This document shows positions 1 through 8,026 of a stretch of 45,195 bases of DNA, one piece after another. The stretch spans positions 1-45,195 of the forward strand of contig CBDVCE010000044.1 of the NCBI GenBank assembly GCA_965372405.1. The letters run 5' to 3'. The first letter of the stretch is position 1, and every line of letters begins with the position of its first letter. The stretch is from Sunxiuqinia sp965372405. Lineage in GTDB: Bacteria > Bacteroidota > Bacteroidia > Bacteroidales > Prolixibacteraceae. A program made the translations under genes and the position numbers. The notes beneath the pieces were generated by a model. It ran no database searches and had not been told where the DNA came from. It saw nothing but the letters and a program-made list of their open reading frames with translations.

Positions 1-108
1 TCAATCAAAATTTGACGGGCTTTTTTTAACAACCTTATTGTGGAGACGCTTACGCTGAGTTGTATTTCGCTATTTATTTGCCAGGAAAAGTAAAAAAAAT
101 CCATACTA

Positions 109-144
109 TTAAAAAAGCCCTGCCAAAATTAATTGACAGAGCTT
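109..144 (-). terminator. Rho-independent terminator of dnaK
   Basis: Read on the minus strand, a 10-bp stem (AAGCTCTGTC with GGCAGGGCTT, allowing G-U pairs) closes a 10-base loop and is followed by a run of six T. It lies 25 bases past the dnaK stop codon, so it most likely ends the dnaK transcript. Confidence 0.8.
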
Positions 145-168
145 CTAATTATAGTAGAGTGTTTTTTA

Positions 169-2091
169 TTATTTCACTTCTTCAAAATCAACATCAGTTA
201 CTTCGCCATCTTGTGAAGCATCTGCTGATTGACCGTTTCCTCCTTGAGGATCTGCATCAGGACCAGGTTGAGCACCACCTTCAGCTTGTGTCTGAGCATT
301 GTACATTTCTTGAGAAGCAGCCTGAAAAACCTGGTTTAACTCTGCGGATGCAGTGTCAATTGCCTCAATATCCTGAGCTTTGTGAGCTTCTTTAAGTTTG
401 TTTAATGCCTCTTCAATTGGACCTTTTTTATCAGCTGGTAATTTGTCGCCAAATTCTGTCAGTTGTTTTTCTGTTTGGAAAATCAGACTGTCGGCTTGGT
501 TCAATTTGTCAACTTTTTCACGAGCGTCTTTGTCAGCATCCGCATTTGCTTCTGCCTCTTCCTTCATACGCTTGATCTCATCATCGCTTAAGCCTGAAGA
601 AGCTTCAATACGAATTGATTGTGATTTCCCAGTCGCTTTATCTTTTGCATTTACGTGAAGTATACCATTAGCGTCAATATCAAAAGAAACTTCAACTTGA
701 GGAACTCCACGTGGTGATGGAGGAATACCATCCAGGTGAAATTTACCAATAGTTTTGTTACCAGCTGCCATTGGACGTTCACCTTGCAATACGTGAATTT
801 CTACTGATGGCTGGTTGTCGGCAGCAGTTGTAAATGTTTCTGCCTTTTTGGTTGGTATAGTTGTATTTGCTTCAATCAATTTAGTCATAACACCACCCAT
901 GGTTTCAATACCCAAAGAAAGAGGTGTAACATCAAGAAGTAATACATCTTTTACTTCTCCGGATAAAACACCACCCTGAATAGCTGCCCCAACTGCAACA
1001 ACCTCATCAGGATTAACTCCTTTTGATGCCTCTTTCCCAAAGAACGCTTTAACTTTCTCCTGTATGGCAGGAATACGAGTTGAACCACCAACTAGGATCA
1101 CTTCATCAATATCAGAAGGAGTCATGCCAGCACTCTTTAATGCTGTTTTACATGGTTCCATTGTTGCATTGATTAAGCTGTCAGCAAGCTGTTCGAATTT
1201 CGCACGAGTCAATGTTTTAACCAAGTGTTTTGGAATTCCATCAACTGGCATAATGTATGGTAAATTGATTTCAGTTTGAGTTGAACTTGACAGCTCGATC
1301 TTAGCTTTTTCAGCAGCTTCTTTCAAACGTTGAAGTGCCATTGGATCTTTTTTCAGATTAATACCTTCATCTTTTTTGAATTCTGAAGATAACCAATCAA
1401 TAATTACCTGATCAAAGTCGTCACCACCTAAGTGAGTGTCACCATCGGTTGATTTTACTTCGAAAACACCGTCACCCAATTCAAGTACTGAGATATCAAA
1501 AGTACCACCACCAAGATCAAATACTGCGATCTTGATGTCCTTGTCCATTTTGTCAAGGCCATATGCCAAAGAGGCAGCAGTTGGTTCGTTAATGATACGA
1601 CGAACTTGCAATCCAGCAATTTCACCAGCTTCTTTAGTAGCTTGGCGCTGTGAGTCGTTAAAATAAGCAGGAACAGTAATTACTGCTTCAGTTACTTCCT
1701 GACCAAGATAATCTTCAGCAGTTTTCTTCATTTTTTGAAGAGTCATTGCTGAAATCTCCTGAGGAGAATATTTGCGATCGTCTATTTGTACACGTGGTGT
1801 ATCGTTGTCTCCTTTAATTACTTTGTAAGGAACACGACCAACTTCTTTACTTACACTAGAGAAGCTCTCGCCCATAAAACGTTTAATCGAATAAACTGTT
1901 TTCTCAGGGTTAGTAATTGCCTGACGTTTGGCAGGATCACCAATTTTGCGTTCACCATTGTCAATGAATGCAACAATAGATGGAGTTGTTCTTTTTCCTT
2001 CGCTGTTTGGAATTACAACAGGCTCGTTACCTTCCATTACGGAAACGCATGAGTTTGTTGTTCCTAAATCGATTCCAATAATTTTTCCCAT
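169..2091 (-). CDS. dnaK: Chaperone protein DnaK (Hsp70)
   Basis: Cytosolic ATP-dependent Hsp70 chaperone that binds exposed hydrophobic peptide segments and works with DnaJ and GrpE. At 640 residues it has the usual length. The N-terminal ATPase domain starts at once with GIDLGTTNSCVSVMEG (phosphate-1 loop), continues with DLGGGTFDISVLELG near residue 195 and ILVGGSTRIPAIQ near 340; the substrate-binding domain and helical lid follow, ending in a Gly/Gln/Asp-rich tail and the typical terminal EEVK. The start is fixed by the conserved MGKIIGIDLG. No grpE or dnaJ is adjacent, so it stands as a single gene with its own terminator. The upstream region lacks a CIRCE element (the HrcA operator) and instead carries two other palindromes, so heat-shock control, if present, is by another route. 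Confidence 0.98.
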   Translation of the reverse strand: MGKIIGIDLGTTNSCVSVMEGNEPVVIPNSEGKRTTPSIVAFIDNGERKIGDPAKRQAITNPEKTVYSIKRFMGESFSSVSKEVGRVPYKVIKGDNDTPRVQIDDRKYSPQEISAMTLQKMKKTAEDYLGQEVTEAVITVPAYFNDSQRQATKEAGEIAGLQVRRIINEPTAASLAYGLDKMDKDIKIAVFDLGGGTFDISVLELGDGVFEVKSTDGDTHLGGDDFDQVIIDWLSSEFKKDEGINLKKDPMALQRLKEAAEKAKIELSSSTQTEINLPYIMPVDGIPKHLVKTLTRAKFEQLADSLINATMEPCKTALKSAGMTPSDIDEVILVGGSTRIPAIQEKVKAFFGKEASKGVNPDEVVAVGAAIQGGVLSGEVKDVLLLDVTPLSLGIETMGGVMTKLIEANTTIPTKKAETFTTAADNQPSVEIHVLQGERPMAAGNKTIGKFHLDGIPPSPRGVPQVEVSFDIDANGILHVNAKDKATGKSQSIRIEASSGLSDDEIKRMKEEAEANADADKDAREKVDKLNQADSLIFQTEKQLTEFGDKLPADKKGPIEEALNKLKEAHKAQDIEAIDTASAELNQVFQAASQEMYNAQTQAEGGAQPGPDADPQGGNGQSADASQDGEVTDVDFEEVK

Positions 2092-2147
2092 TGTATCTAT
2101 TTTTTATGATTTATTTTCTTTTTACAATAACCTGAACGGATCAATGA

Positions 2148-2193
2148 TTATGCCATAGCTTTTGTGCCGCATTTTTGTGAAAATATGGCATAA
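2148..2193. promoter_or_regulatory. Perfect 10-bp inverted repeat upstream of dnaK
   Basis: TTATGCCATA at 2148-2157 is the exact reverse complement of TATGGCATAA at 2184-2193, separated by 26 bases. The pair lies 57-102 bases upstream of the dnaK start codon, so it may be an operator, or a stem in a long 5' leader. It does not match CIRCE (TTAGCACTC-N9-GAGTGCTAA). The function is inferred from position only. Confidence 0.5.
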
Positions 2194-2216
2194 CTGTTTT
2201 TCAGAATATAAAAATC

Positions 2217-2243
2217 CTGTCATTTTTGGTGACAAAAAGACAG
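2217..2243. repeat. Second palindrome in the dnaK upstream region
   Basis: CTGTC at 2217-2221 followed by TTTTT pairs with AAAAAGACAG at 2234-2243, with one bulged A and a six-base loop. No gene ends nearby on either strand, so it is unlikely to be a normal terminator; a regulatory or leader structure is more likely. Confidence 0.4.
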
Positions 2244-2480
2244 CAAAGAGGATATTTGAAATGCAAGATTTTATATAGAAATCAGAAATAAAACAAATAA
2301 TCTGTCATTTGAAATTCTATTCATTCTGCATAATTACCAATGTTTTTTCTGAAAAATCATTTTTTGTTTCTGACTAATTTTTTTGAGGTTAGATGTGTAA
2401 TGTCAATTCAAGAATGTAATTGTCAAAAAAGCCTTATTATTGTGTTCGATTTTTTCAATTAACTATTATACTCTTCTCAA

Positions 2481-3590
2481 ATGAAAAAGAATACTCAACG
2501 AACAGAATCAAAAGATCGCTTGTATTCCTTAGACGTACTTCGTGGATTTGATATGTTTTGGATTACCGGAGGTAGTGCCTTTGCTATTATTTTCTCAAAA
2601 TTGACTGGTGCTGAGTGGCTTGCTGGTCAGATGCATCATGTAAAATGGGCAGGGTTTCATTTTTACGACTTAATTTTTCCACTTTTCATGTTTATTGCTG
2701 GTGTTGCAATTCCATTTGCAGTTAAAGCGAAGCTGAATAAAAGTGTACCTAAGCGCAAACTTTTGCAAAAAGTGTTTACACGAATGATCGTATTGATTCT
2801 TTTAGGAATAATATACAATGGTGCTCTGAAAAATGAACTTGGAGGAGGAAGATATGCTAGTGTTTTAGGACAAATTGGGATTGCCTATTTCTTAGCATCT
2901 CTCATCGTTATCTATTTTGAATCATTTAGAGCTAGAGTAATTTGGTTGGCTGGAATCTTATTTGGCTATGCCGCAATTCAATTATTAATACCAGTTCCAG
3001 GTTTTGGTGCCGGAGTTTTAACACAGGAAGCTTGTATTAATGGTTATATTGACAGATTGTTCCTACCGGGTAGACTTCATGGTGGAACATTTGATCCAGA
3101 AGGTATTTTATGTGCAATTTCGGCTACCGGAATAACTTTAATGGGAACTATTGCCGGAAATATTTTAAAGAGGAAGGAGAAAACCGGTTGGCAGAAAATT
3201 GGTAACCTTTCTGCTACTGGAGTTGGATTGATTGTCTTGGCGCTAATTCTTTCGCCTTACTATCCCGTTATTAAAAGTTGCTGGACTTCCACTTTCAATT
3301 TATTAGCTGGAGGAATTTCCTTTCTATTAATGGCACTCTTTTACCTGATAATTGACCATTTGGGTTTTAAGCGTTGGTCATTTTATTTCAGAGTTATTGG
3401 TATGAATTCAATATTTATCTATCTGTTTGCAAGATTTGTAAACATTAAACAACTAAGCGAAAATATTTTAGGTTGGGTTGCTATACCTCTTGGTGAAATT
3501 GGGAGCTTAGTAATTGCTGTAGGAGTACTTGTAATAAGCTGGGTACTTCTTTATTACATGTATAAGAAAAAAATCTTTTTGAGGGTTTAG
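2481..3590 (+). CDS. NagX-like / heparan-alpha-glucosaminide N-acetyltransferase-like membrane protein (DUF5009 type)
   Basis: Polytopic inner-membrane protein of 369 residues. The opening RLYSLDVLRGFDMFWITGG is the signature of the COG4299/DUF5009 family, related to human HGSNAT and to bacterial NagX proteins that sit in GlcNAc utilisation loci. A conserved FHFYDLIFPLFMFIAG segment follows, and about nine or ten hydrophobic segments can be read along the chain. Family members are thought to transfer acetyl groups across the membrane to amino sugars, but the substrate here cannot be read from the sequence. It is divergent from dnaK and has no operon partner: panB follows after 84 bases with its own promoter box. 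Confidence 0.85.
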   Translation: MKKNTQRTESKDRLYSLDVLRGFDMFWITGGSAFAIIFSKLTGAEWLAGQMHHVKWAGFHFYDLIFPLFMFIAGVAIPFAVKAKLNKSVPKRKLLQKVFTRMIVLILLGIIYNGALKNELGGGRYASVLGQIGIAYFLASLIVIYFESFRARVIWLAGILFGYAAIQLLIPVPGFGAGVLTQEACINGYIDRLFLPGRLHGGTFDPEGILCAISATGITLMGTIAGNILKRKEKTGWQKIGNLSATGVGLIVLALILSPYYPVIKSCWTSTFNLLAGGISFLLMALFYLIIDHLGFKRWSFYFRVIGMNSIFIYLFARFVNIKQLSENILGWVAIPLGEIGSLVIAVGVLVISWVLLYYMYKKKIFLRV

Positions 3591-3644
3591 TCAGCAATCA
3601 ATAAAATAAAGAATTTTTCGAAAAAGCCACTCCAAACATTTTCT

Positions 3645-3652
3645 TACTTTTG
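3645..3652 (+). promoter_or_regulatory. Promoter -7 box of panB
   Basis: TACTTTTG matches the Bacteroidota consensus TAnnTTTG and lies 22 bases before the panB start codon. A weak TTTTCG about 24 bases upstream could stand in for the -33 element. Confidence 0.6.
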
Positions 3653-3674
3653 TAGCCATAAAAGAAGATAAATC

Positions 3675-4490
3675 ATGTCCGTACATAAAGAAATACGAAA
3701 AGTAACCACCCATGTCCTTTCTGAAATGAAATTGAAAGGAGAGAAAATTTCGATGTTGACCAGCTATGATTATAGCATGGCTAAACTTGTTGATGAAGCA
3801 GGAATTGATGTGATTCTGGTTGGAGACTCCGCATCCAATGTGATGGCAGGAAATGAAACGACCTTGCCAATTACGCTTGATCAGATGGTTTATCACGGAA
3901 CATCGGTTGTTAAAGCTGTGAATAGAGCTTTAACAGTGGTTGATATGCCTTTTGGAACTTATCAGGGAAACAGTAAAGAGGCATTAAGTTCTGCTATTCG
4001 AATAATGAAAGAAACTGCAGCTGATGCTGTGAAGTTAGAAGGAGGAAGTGAAGTGATAGAGTCAGTAGATCGTATTTTATCTGCTGGCATCCCCGTTATG
4101 GGGCATCTTGGGTTAATGCCACAATCTATTCATAAATATGGAACTTATACAGTTCGGGCAAGGCAAGATGAAGAAGCTGAAAAGCTGATTGAAGATGCGA
4201 AATTGCTTGAAAACGCAGGCTGTTTTGCAATTGTACTGGAAAAGATTCCGGCTGAATTAGGAAAAAGAGCTGCTGAGTCTGTTAAAATACCGATTATTGG
4301 GATTGGTGCAGGTAGCGGTGTTGATGGGCAAGTATTGGTAATTCATGATATGCTTGGAATTACACAGGAATTTTCGCCTCGTTTTTTAAGACGTTATCAC
4401 AATTTGGCAGCTGAAATAAAAGGTGCTGTTGGTACTTATATTGAAGATGTAAAGTCAGTGAGTTTCCCAAGTGAAAGGGAACAATACTAA
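3675..4490 (+). CDS. panB: 3-methyl-2-oxobutanoate hydroxymethyltransferase
   Basis: First step of pantothenate (vitamin B5) and so coenzyme A synthesis: transfers a hydroxymethyl group from 5,10-methylene-THF to 2-oxoisovalerate, giving ketopantoate. The 271 residues match the family length. Clear signatures are MLTSYDYSMAKLVDEAGID, VGDSASNVMAGNETTLPI (metal-binding Asp), the central KLEGG, GHLGLMPQS and IGIGAGSGVDGQVLVIHDM. The enzyme is cytosolic and normally decameric. The start MSVHKEIRKVTT lies 22 bases after a good -7 box. The pseudouridine synthase gene follows after 18 bases and is probably cotranscribed, though there is no functional link. No panC or panD lies in the window. Confidence 0.97.
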   Translation: MSVHKEIRKVTTHVLSEMKLKGEKISMLTSYDYSMAKLVDEAGIDVILVGDSASNVMAGNETTLPITLDQMVYHGTSVVKAVNRALTVVDMPFGTYQGNSKEALSSAIRIMKETAADAVKLEGGSEVIESVDRILSAGIPVMGHLGLMPQSIHKYGTYTVRARQDEEAEKLIEDAKLLENAGCFAIVLEKIPAELGKRAAESVKIPIIGIGAGSGVDGQVLVIHDMLGITQEFSPRFLRRYHNLAAEIKGAVGTYIEDVKSVSFPSEREQY

Positions 4491-4508
4491 TTATTATTCA
4501 AAAAGAAT

Positions 4509-5201
4509 ATGCAGGTAATTTACGAAGACAATCATATTATCGCTGTCAATAAAGCTTGTGGCGAAATTGTACAGGGAGATAAAACAGGTGACACACATTT
4601 GATTGATAAGGTGAAAGCCTATGTCAAAAAGAAATACAATAAGCTCGGGGATGTTTATCTTGGTTCTCCTCATCGTCTGGACAGACCAACAAGTGGGGTT
4701 ATTCTTTTTGCTCGGACAAGCAAAGCACTTACTCGCTTAAATGAGATGTTTCAGGAGAAAGATGCTATCAAGAAAACGTATTGGGCAGTTGTGGATGTAC
4801 TTCCTGAAAATGAAGAAGACACGCTTGAACATTACCTTTGGAAGGATGGGGGAAAAAACAAAAGTTTTACTTCTCCTAAAAAGAAGAAAGGTGCTCGATT
4901 TTCAAGTCTTTCCTACAAGCATCGGGCAAGTTTGAATCGTTATCACCTGCTTGAAGTGAATTTGCAAACTGGCAGGCATCATCAAATAAGAGTACAGCTT
5001 TCTAAAATTGGTTGTCACATAAAAGGTGATCTTAAATATGGTGCTGCGCGTAGTAATGAAAACGGCGGAATTCACCTGCATGCCCGGAAGCTGGAGTTTA
5101 TTCATCCGGTAAAAAAAGAACCAATAAAGATTGTTGCCAGCCCACCAAAAGGTGATCCTATTTGGGCTGAACTTGTGAAAATAAACGAGTTGAAGGATTA
5201 A
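4509..5201 (+). CDS. RluA/TruC-family RNA pseudouridine synthase
   Basis: Isomerises specific uridines of rRNA or tRNA to pseudouridine. The family motif HRLDRPTSG, with the catalytic Asp, lies near residue 57-65, followed by LFARTSKALTRL and, later, LQTGRHHQIRVQLSKIGCHIKGD, the second conserved block. At 230 residues it consists of the catalytic domain only and has no N-terminal S4 RNA-binding domain, as in the short RluA/TruC-like forms. The target site cannot be predicted. It sits 18 bases downstream of panB on the same strand and ends 8 bases before the convergent cdd stop; no hairpin terminator is visible between them. Confidence 0.9.
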   Translation: MQVIYEDNHIIAVNKACGEIVQGDKTGDTHLIDKVKAYVKKKYNKLGDVYLGSPHRLDRPTSGVILFARTSKALTRLNEMFQEKDAIKKTYWAVVDVLPENEEDTLEHYLWKDGGKNKSFTSPKKKKGARFSSLSYKHRASLNRYHLLEVNLQTGRHHQIRVQLSKIGCHIKGDLKYGAARSNENGGIHLHARKLEFIHPVKKEPIKIVASPPKGDPIWAELVKINELKD

Positions 5202-5209
5202 ATCTAAAA

Positions 5210-5695
5210 CTATTTATTTAAAGAATCGGGAGTGAAAGAAAATGGCAGCAAGCTTTTGGCGCTCTTGAAAACAACGATACTATTTTGTCCATCTAGAATA
5301 ACTCGAATGTCTTGCTTGTAGCGCGATTCTGTTTCTACCATCACCTGTCTGCATGATCCACATGGTGCAACTGTTTCTAATACCATTCGACCATTATTTG
5401 AGGCCGTAACGGCTAACGTTTTAACTTTTGCCTCAGGGAATCGGGAGTTGGCATAAAAGAGAGCTACACGCTCAGCGCATAGTCCTGAAGGGAAAGCTGC
5501 ATTTTCCTGATTACTTCCGGTAACAACTTCTCCATTATCCAATTCTATTGCAGCTCCAACATGAAAATTAGAATAAGGAGCATAGGCATCTTTTGATATT
5601 TCCCGAGCAGCCTTAATCAGTTTTTGATCGGTATGACTAAGTTCAGAAATGTATTTATATTCTGATATAACAATCTGTATTTCTTTCGTTTGCAT
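5210..5695 (-). CDS. cdd: Cytidine deaminase
   Basis: Hydrolytic deamination of cytidine and deoxycytidine to uridine and deoxyuridine in pyrimidine salvage. The zinc site is plain: CAERVAL (Cys ligand plus catalytic Glu) and PCGSCRQVM (two more Cys ligands), the three-Cys pattern of the small homotetrameric type. NFHVGAAIEL and GSNQENAAFPSGL form the substrate pocket. Its 161 residues are a little longer than the usual 130-140 because of an N-terminal extension of about 25 residues (MQTKEIQIVISEYKYISEL) that is common in Bacteroidota homologs. A -7 box lies 23 bases upstream. It is divergent from the secreted glucosaminidase gene. Confidence 0.96.
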   Translation of the reverse strand: MQTKEIQIVISEYKYISELSHTDQKLIKAAREISKDAYAPYSNFHVGAAIELDNGEVVTGSNQENAAFPSGLCAERVALFYANSRFPEAKVKTLAVTASNNGRMVLETVAPCGSCRQVMVETESRYKQDIRVILDGQNSIVVFKSAKSLLPFSFTPDSLNK

Positions 5696-5717
5696 AAAAG
5701 AGTCTTTTCAATCATTT

Positions 5718-5725
5718 CAAAAGTA
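5718..5725 (-). promoter_or_regulatory. Promoter -7 box of cdd
   Basis: On the minus strand this reads TACTTTTG, an exact TAnnTTTG match 23 bases before the cdd start. No clear -33 TTTG is visible. Confidence 0.5.
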
Positions 5726-5758
5726 CAGTTTTCTGGGCTGAAAAATGATGGCTTTTCT

Positions 5759-5766
5759 TATTTTTG
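5759..5766 (+). promoter_or_regulatory. Promoter -7 box of the LysM glucosaminidase gene
   Basis: TATTTTTG is an exact match to TAnnTTTG and ends 16 bases before the start codon at 5783, which implies a very short 5' leader. Confidence 0.5.
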
Positions 5767-5782
5767 CTAAAATTTTGATTTT

Positions 5783-6733
5783 ATGTACAAGAAACTACTG
5801 GCCGTTTTGGCCATTTCTATAATCACTCTTAATAGTTTTTCACAACGAATTATTACTCGTGATCATTATATTGAAACCTATCGCGATCTTGCAATAAGTG
5901 AAATGTTACGAAGTGGCGTTCCAGCAAGCATTACACTTGCCCAAGGATGCCTTGAATCTGGAAATGGAAATAGTAGGCTTAGTATTAAATCGAATAATCA
6001 TTTTGGGATAAAATGCAAAAGCTCATGGAGAGGGAAGCGGGTTTATCATGATGATGATCGTAAGAACGAATGCTTTCGTCATTACCGAACGGTGAAGGAG
6101 TCTTACATTGATCATTCTAATTTTTTGATGGCAAATCCACGGTATGGAAGCCTTTTTGAATTAGACTTGACTAATTATAAGGGATGGGCCAAAGGACTTA
6201 AAAAGGCTGGGTATGCCACGTCATCTCATTATGCCACCGAGTTGATCCGGATAATTGAAGAGAATAAGCTCTACTTGTATGATCAAGGACTTGATAAAAG
6301 GGAATTAGCACGTTTGGATAAAAATGGATTGAAGGGCAAGAAAGTTGAAAACGGTAATCTAATTAACCCATACAAAAAACGGAAAGTAGTTTTTCGAAAT
6401 GGATTAAAATCGGTTGTTGTAAAAGCTGGGGATAGTTTTGAGTCAATTGCTAACGAATTTGGAATGAAAGCTTGGGAAATATATACTTACAATGATTATT
6501 CTTCAGGTCGTAAGCTTCGTGTAAATGAAGTTTTATACATTGAACCTAAAAGAAAGAAGGCACATAAAAAACATTCGACACACCGGTTTCAGGGAGACGA
6601 TAGCATGCACTTTATTTCTCAGCGATATGGAGTGAAATTAAAACCATTGTTTCGACGAAATCGAATGAAAAAAGATGAAAGACCAGTGGTTGGATCTGTT
6701 ATTTATCTGCGAAAAAAGAAACCTAGAAATTAA
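5783..6733 (+). CDS. Secreted glucosaminidase (flagellar FlgJ-like muramidase family) with two LysM domains
   Basis: Predicted peptidoglycan hydrolase. A signal peptide (MYKKLLAVLAISIITLNSFS, cut about residue 20) is followed by a glucosaminidase domain of PF01832 type at about residues 25-165, with ITLAQGCLESGNGNSRLS (catalytic Glu region) and NNHFGIKCKSSWRGKRV. The C-terminal half holds two LysM modules, about 210-255 (VVVKAGDSFESIANEFGM) and 268-312, which bind peptidoglycan sugar chains. The tail and inter-LysM linker are very basic. At 316 residues this is the standard Bacteroidota layout. It likely works in the periplasm in wall remodelling or cell separation. It faces fmt tail to tail. 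Confidence 0.92.
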   Translation: MYKKLLAVLAISIITLNSFSQRIITRDHYIETYRDLAISEMLRSGVPASITLAQGCLESGNGNSRLSIKSNNHFGIKCKSSWRGKRVYHDDDRKNECFRHYRTVKESYIDHSNFLMANPRYGSLFELDLTNYKGWAKGLKKAGYATSSHYATELIRIIEENKLYLYDQGLDKRELARLDKNGLKGKKVENGNLINPYKKRKVVFRNGLKSVVVKAGDSFESIANEFGMKAWEIYTYNDYSSGRKLRVNEVLYIEPKRKKAHKKHSTHRFQGDDSMHFISQRYGVKLKPLFRRNRMKKDERPVVGSVIYLRKKKPRN

Positions 6734-6776
6734 TTTTAACGAATTCAGGTTCTGTTGAATTTCCGCATTTCTGTTT

Positions 6777-7742
6777 TTATTTTAGCTTGAATTTTTGAAT
6801 GTCTTGAAAACCTCGGAGGAGATCTTCTGTTTTCATTCTTTTTTTTCCGGCAAGTTGAAGTTCATTTATTTTTATCCAGTAGTCTGACGTTGAAACCTTC
6901 AAATAAGTTTTTCCATCTGATTCAATTTCGCCAGGGGAGGAACTTGTATTTTTATTAATCTCAGTTGAAAAAACTTTTAAGCCAAGTGTCTCTCCATTTT
7001 CTTTTTCTAATTCTGTCCAAGCGGCAGGGTAGGGAGATAGTCCTCTAATTAAGTTGTGAACTTCGCTCGCTGATTTTGACCAATCAATTCTGCAGTCATC
7101 TTTGAAAATTTTTGGAGCATGTTTCCGATTTCTGGATTCTTTCATCTCAGCCTGATCGATAGCTTGAAAGTTTCCTGTAGCTAGCGAATCAACCGTTTTT
7201 ACAACCAATCCGGAGCCAATATTCATCAGTTTATCATGTAGGTCACCAACATTGTCATTATTGCCAATGTCCACTTTTTCTTTAAACAGAATTTTTCCAG
7301 TATCAATTTCCTGATCCAACAAGAAGGTGGTTACTCCTGTTTCTTTTTCTCCATTTATAATTGCCCAGTTTAAAGGTGCAGCACCTCTGTATTGTGGCAA
7401 TAATGAAGCATGTAAGTTAAATGTTCCTAATCGGGGCATATTCCAAACAATCTCTGGGAGCATCCGAAAAGCAACTACAACCTGAAGGTCTGCTTTTAAC
7501 GATTTTAGCTCAGCAATAAATTCAGTATTTTTCAATTTCTCCGGCTGAAGAACATGTAGATTATTGTCTGTGGCGTATTTTTTAACAGCAGATTCATGTA
7601 GTTTTCTTCCGCGCCCCGCAAGCTTATCTGGAGATGTAATAACTCCAACAACTTGATAGCCTCCATCAACTAGTGCTTTAAGATTGGCAACGGCAAAATC
7701 AGGCGTTCCCATAAAAACAATACGCAAATCTTTTCCTGTCAT
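6777..7742 (-). CDS. fmt: Methionyl-tRNA formyltransferase
   Basis: Formylates the amino group of Met on initiator tRNA using 10-formyl-THF, giving fMet-tRNA for translation start. The chain opens with RIVFMGTPDFAVANLKALVDGGYQVVGV, and the catalytic block NLHASLLPQYRGAAPLNWAI followed by DQEIDTGKIL gives the expected Asn-His-Asp site. A C-terminal OB-like domain begins near residue 205. At 321 residues it has the family length. The usual partner def is not next to it. A -7 box 18 bases upstream suggests transcription apart from the DUF5522 gene lying 55 bases upstream. Confidence 0.97.
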   Translation of the reverse strand: MTGKDLRIVFMGTPDFAVANLKALVDGGYQVVGVITSPDKLAGRGRKLHESAVKKYATDNNLHVLQPEKLKNTEFIAELKSLKADLQVVVAFRMLPEIVWNMPRLGTFNLHASLLPQYRGAAPLNWAIINGEKETGVTTFLLDQEIDTGKILFKEKVDIGNNDNVGDLHDKLMNIGSGLVVKTVDSLATGNFQAIDQAEMKESRNRKHAPKIFKDDCRIDWSKSASEVHNLIRGLSPYPAAWTELEKENGETLGLKVFSTEINKNTSSSPGEIESDGKTYLKVSTSDYWIKINELQLAGKKRMKTEDLLRGFQDIQKFKLK

Positions 7743-7759
7743 GCTTCAATGATTTTTCA

Positions 7760-7767
7760 CAAAGATA
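7760..7767 (-). promoter_or_regulatory. Promoter -7 box of fmt
   Basis: TATCTTTG on the minus strand is an exact TAnnTTTG match 18 bases before the fmt start. The -33 element is not clear. Confidence 0.45.
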
Positions 7768-7797
7768 GATAAAAGAATGGGGTGCATTTAAAATTAA

Positions 7798-8016
7798 TTA
7801 TTGCTGATATTTTTTGGCTATGTCGGGTCTTAGCTTTCTGTTTCCCTTTTGAGCTTTTGGGTCGTATGGGCAGTGTTTGCATCCATTTGAACAGCAATAT
7901 CCTCTTTTTACAAGGTAGCTCTCTGTCATCACACGATATCCTTTTTGAAGGTAATAATCTTCTCCTTCAACCAAATTGTCATAACCCTCATCAAAAAGAT
8001 GGTCGAACATGCCCAT
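7798..8016 (-). CDS. DUF5522-type small cysteine-rich protein
   Basis: Small protein of 72 residues with YYLQKGYRVMTESYLVKRG followed by CCSNGCKHCPYDP. The pattern of CC, GC and HCPY after an aromatic, glycine-rich stretch is that of the DUF5522 family, whose function is unknown. The four clustered cysteines suggest metal or Fe-S binding, but this is inference. It begins 10 bases after the ribBA stop on the same strand, so it is very likely cotranscribed with ribBA. The C-terminus is basic (KAQKGNRKLRPDIAKK). Confidence 0.8.
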   Translation of the reverse strand: MGMFDHLFDEGYDNLVEGEDYYLQKGYRVMTESYLVKRGYCCSNGCKHCPYDPKAQKGNRKLRPDIAKKYQQ

Positions 8017-8026
8017 AGTTGGCTAA

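Larger units (their letters stand above)
2092..2480. other. Divergent intergenic region between dnaK and the NagX-like gene
   Basis: This 389-base AT-rich stretch separates two divergent genes and has no convincing coding sequence. It contains the two palindromes listed separately. I found no exact TAnnTTTG box for either gene; TATTATTG-like sequence upstream of 2481 has one mismatch to it. Confidence 0.6.

Noticed and set aside
1..60. TTTGACGGGCTTTTTTTAAC at the left edge looks like the second arm and T-tract of a plus-strand terminator
   Set aside because: The first arm would be outside the window, so it cannot be shown.
60..2158. Several open frames on the plus strand within dnaK
   Set aside because: They are antisense shadows of a perfectly conserved DnaK frame.
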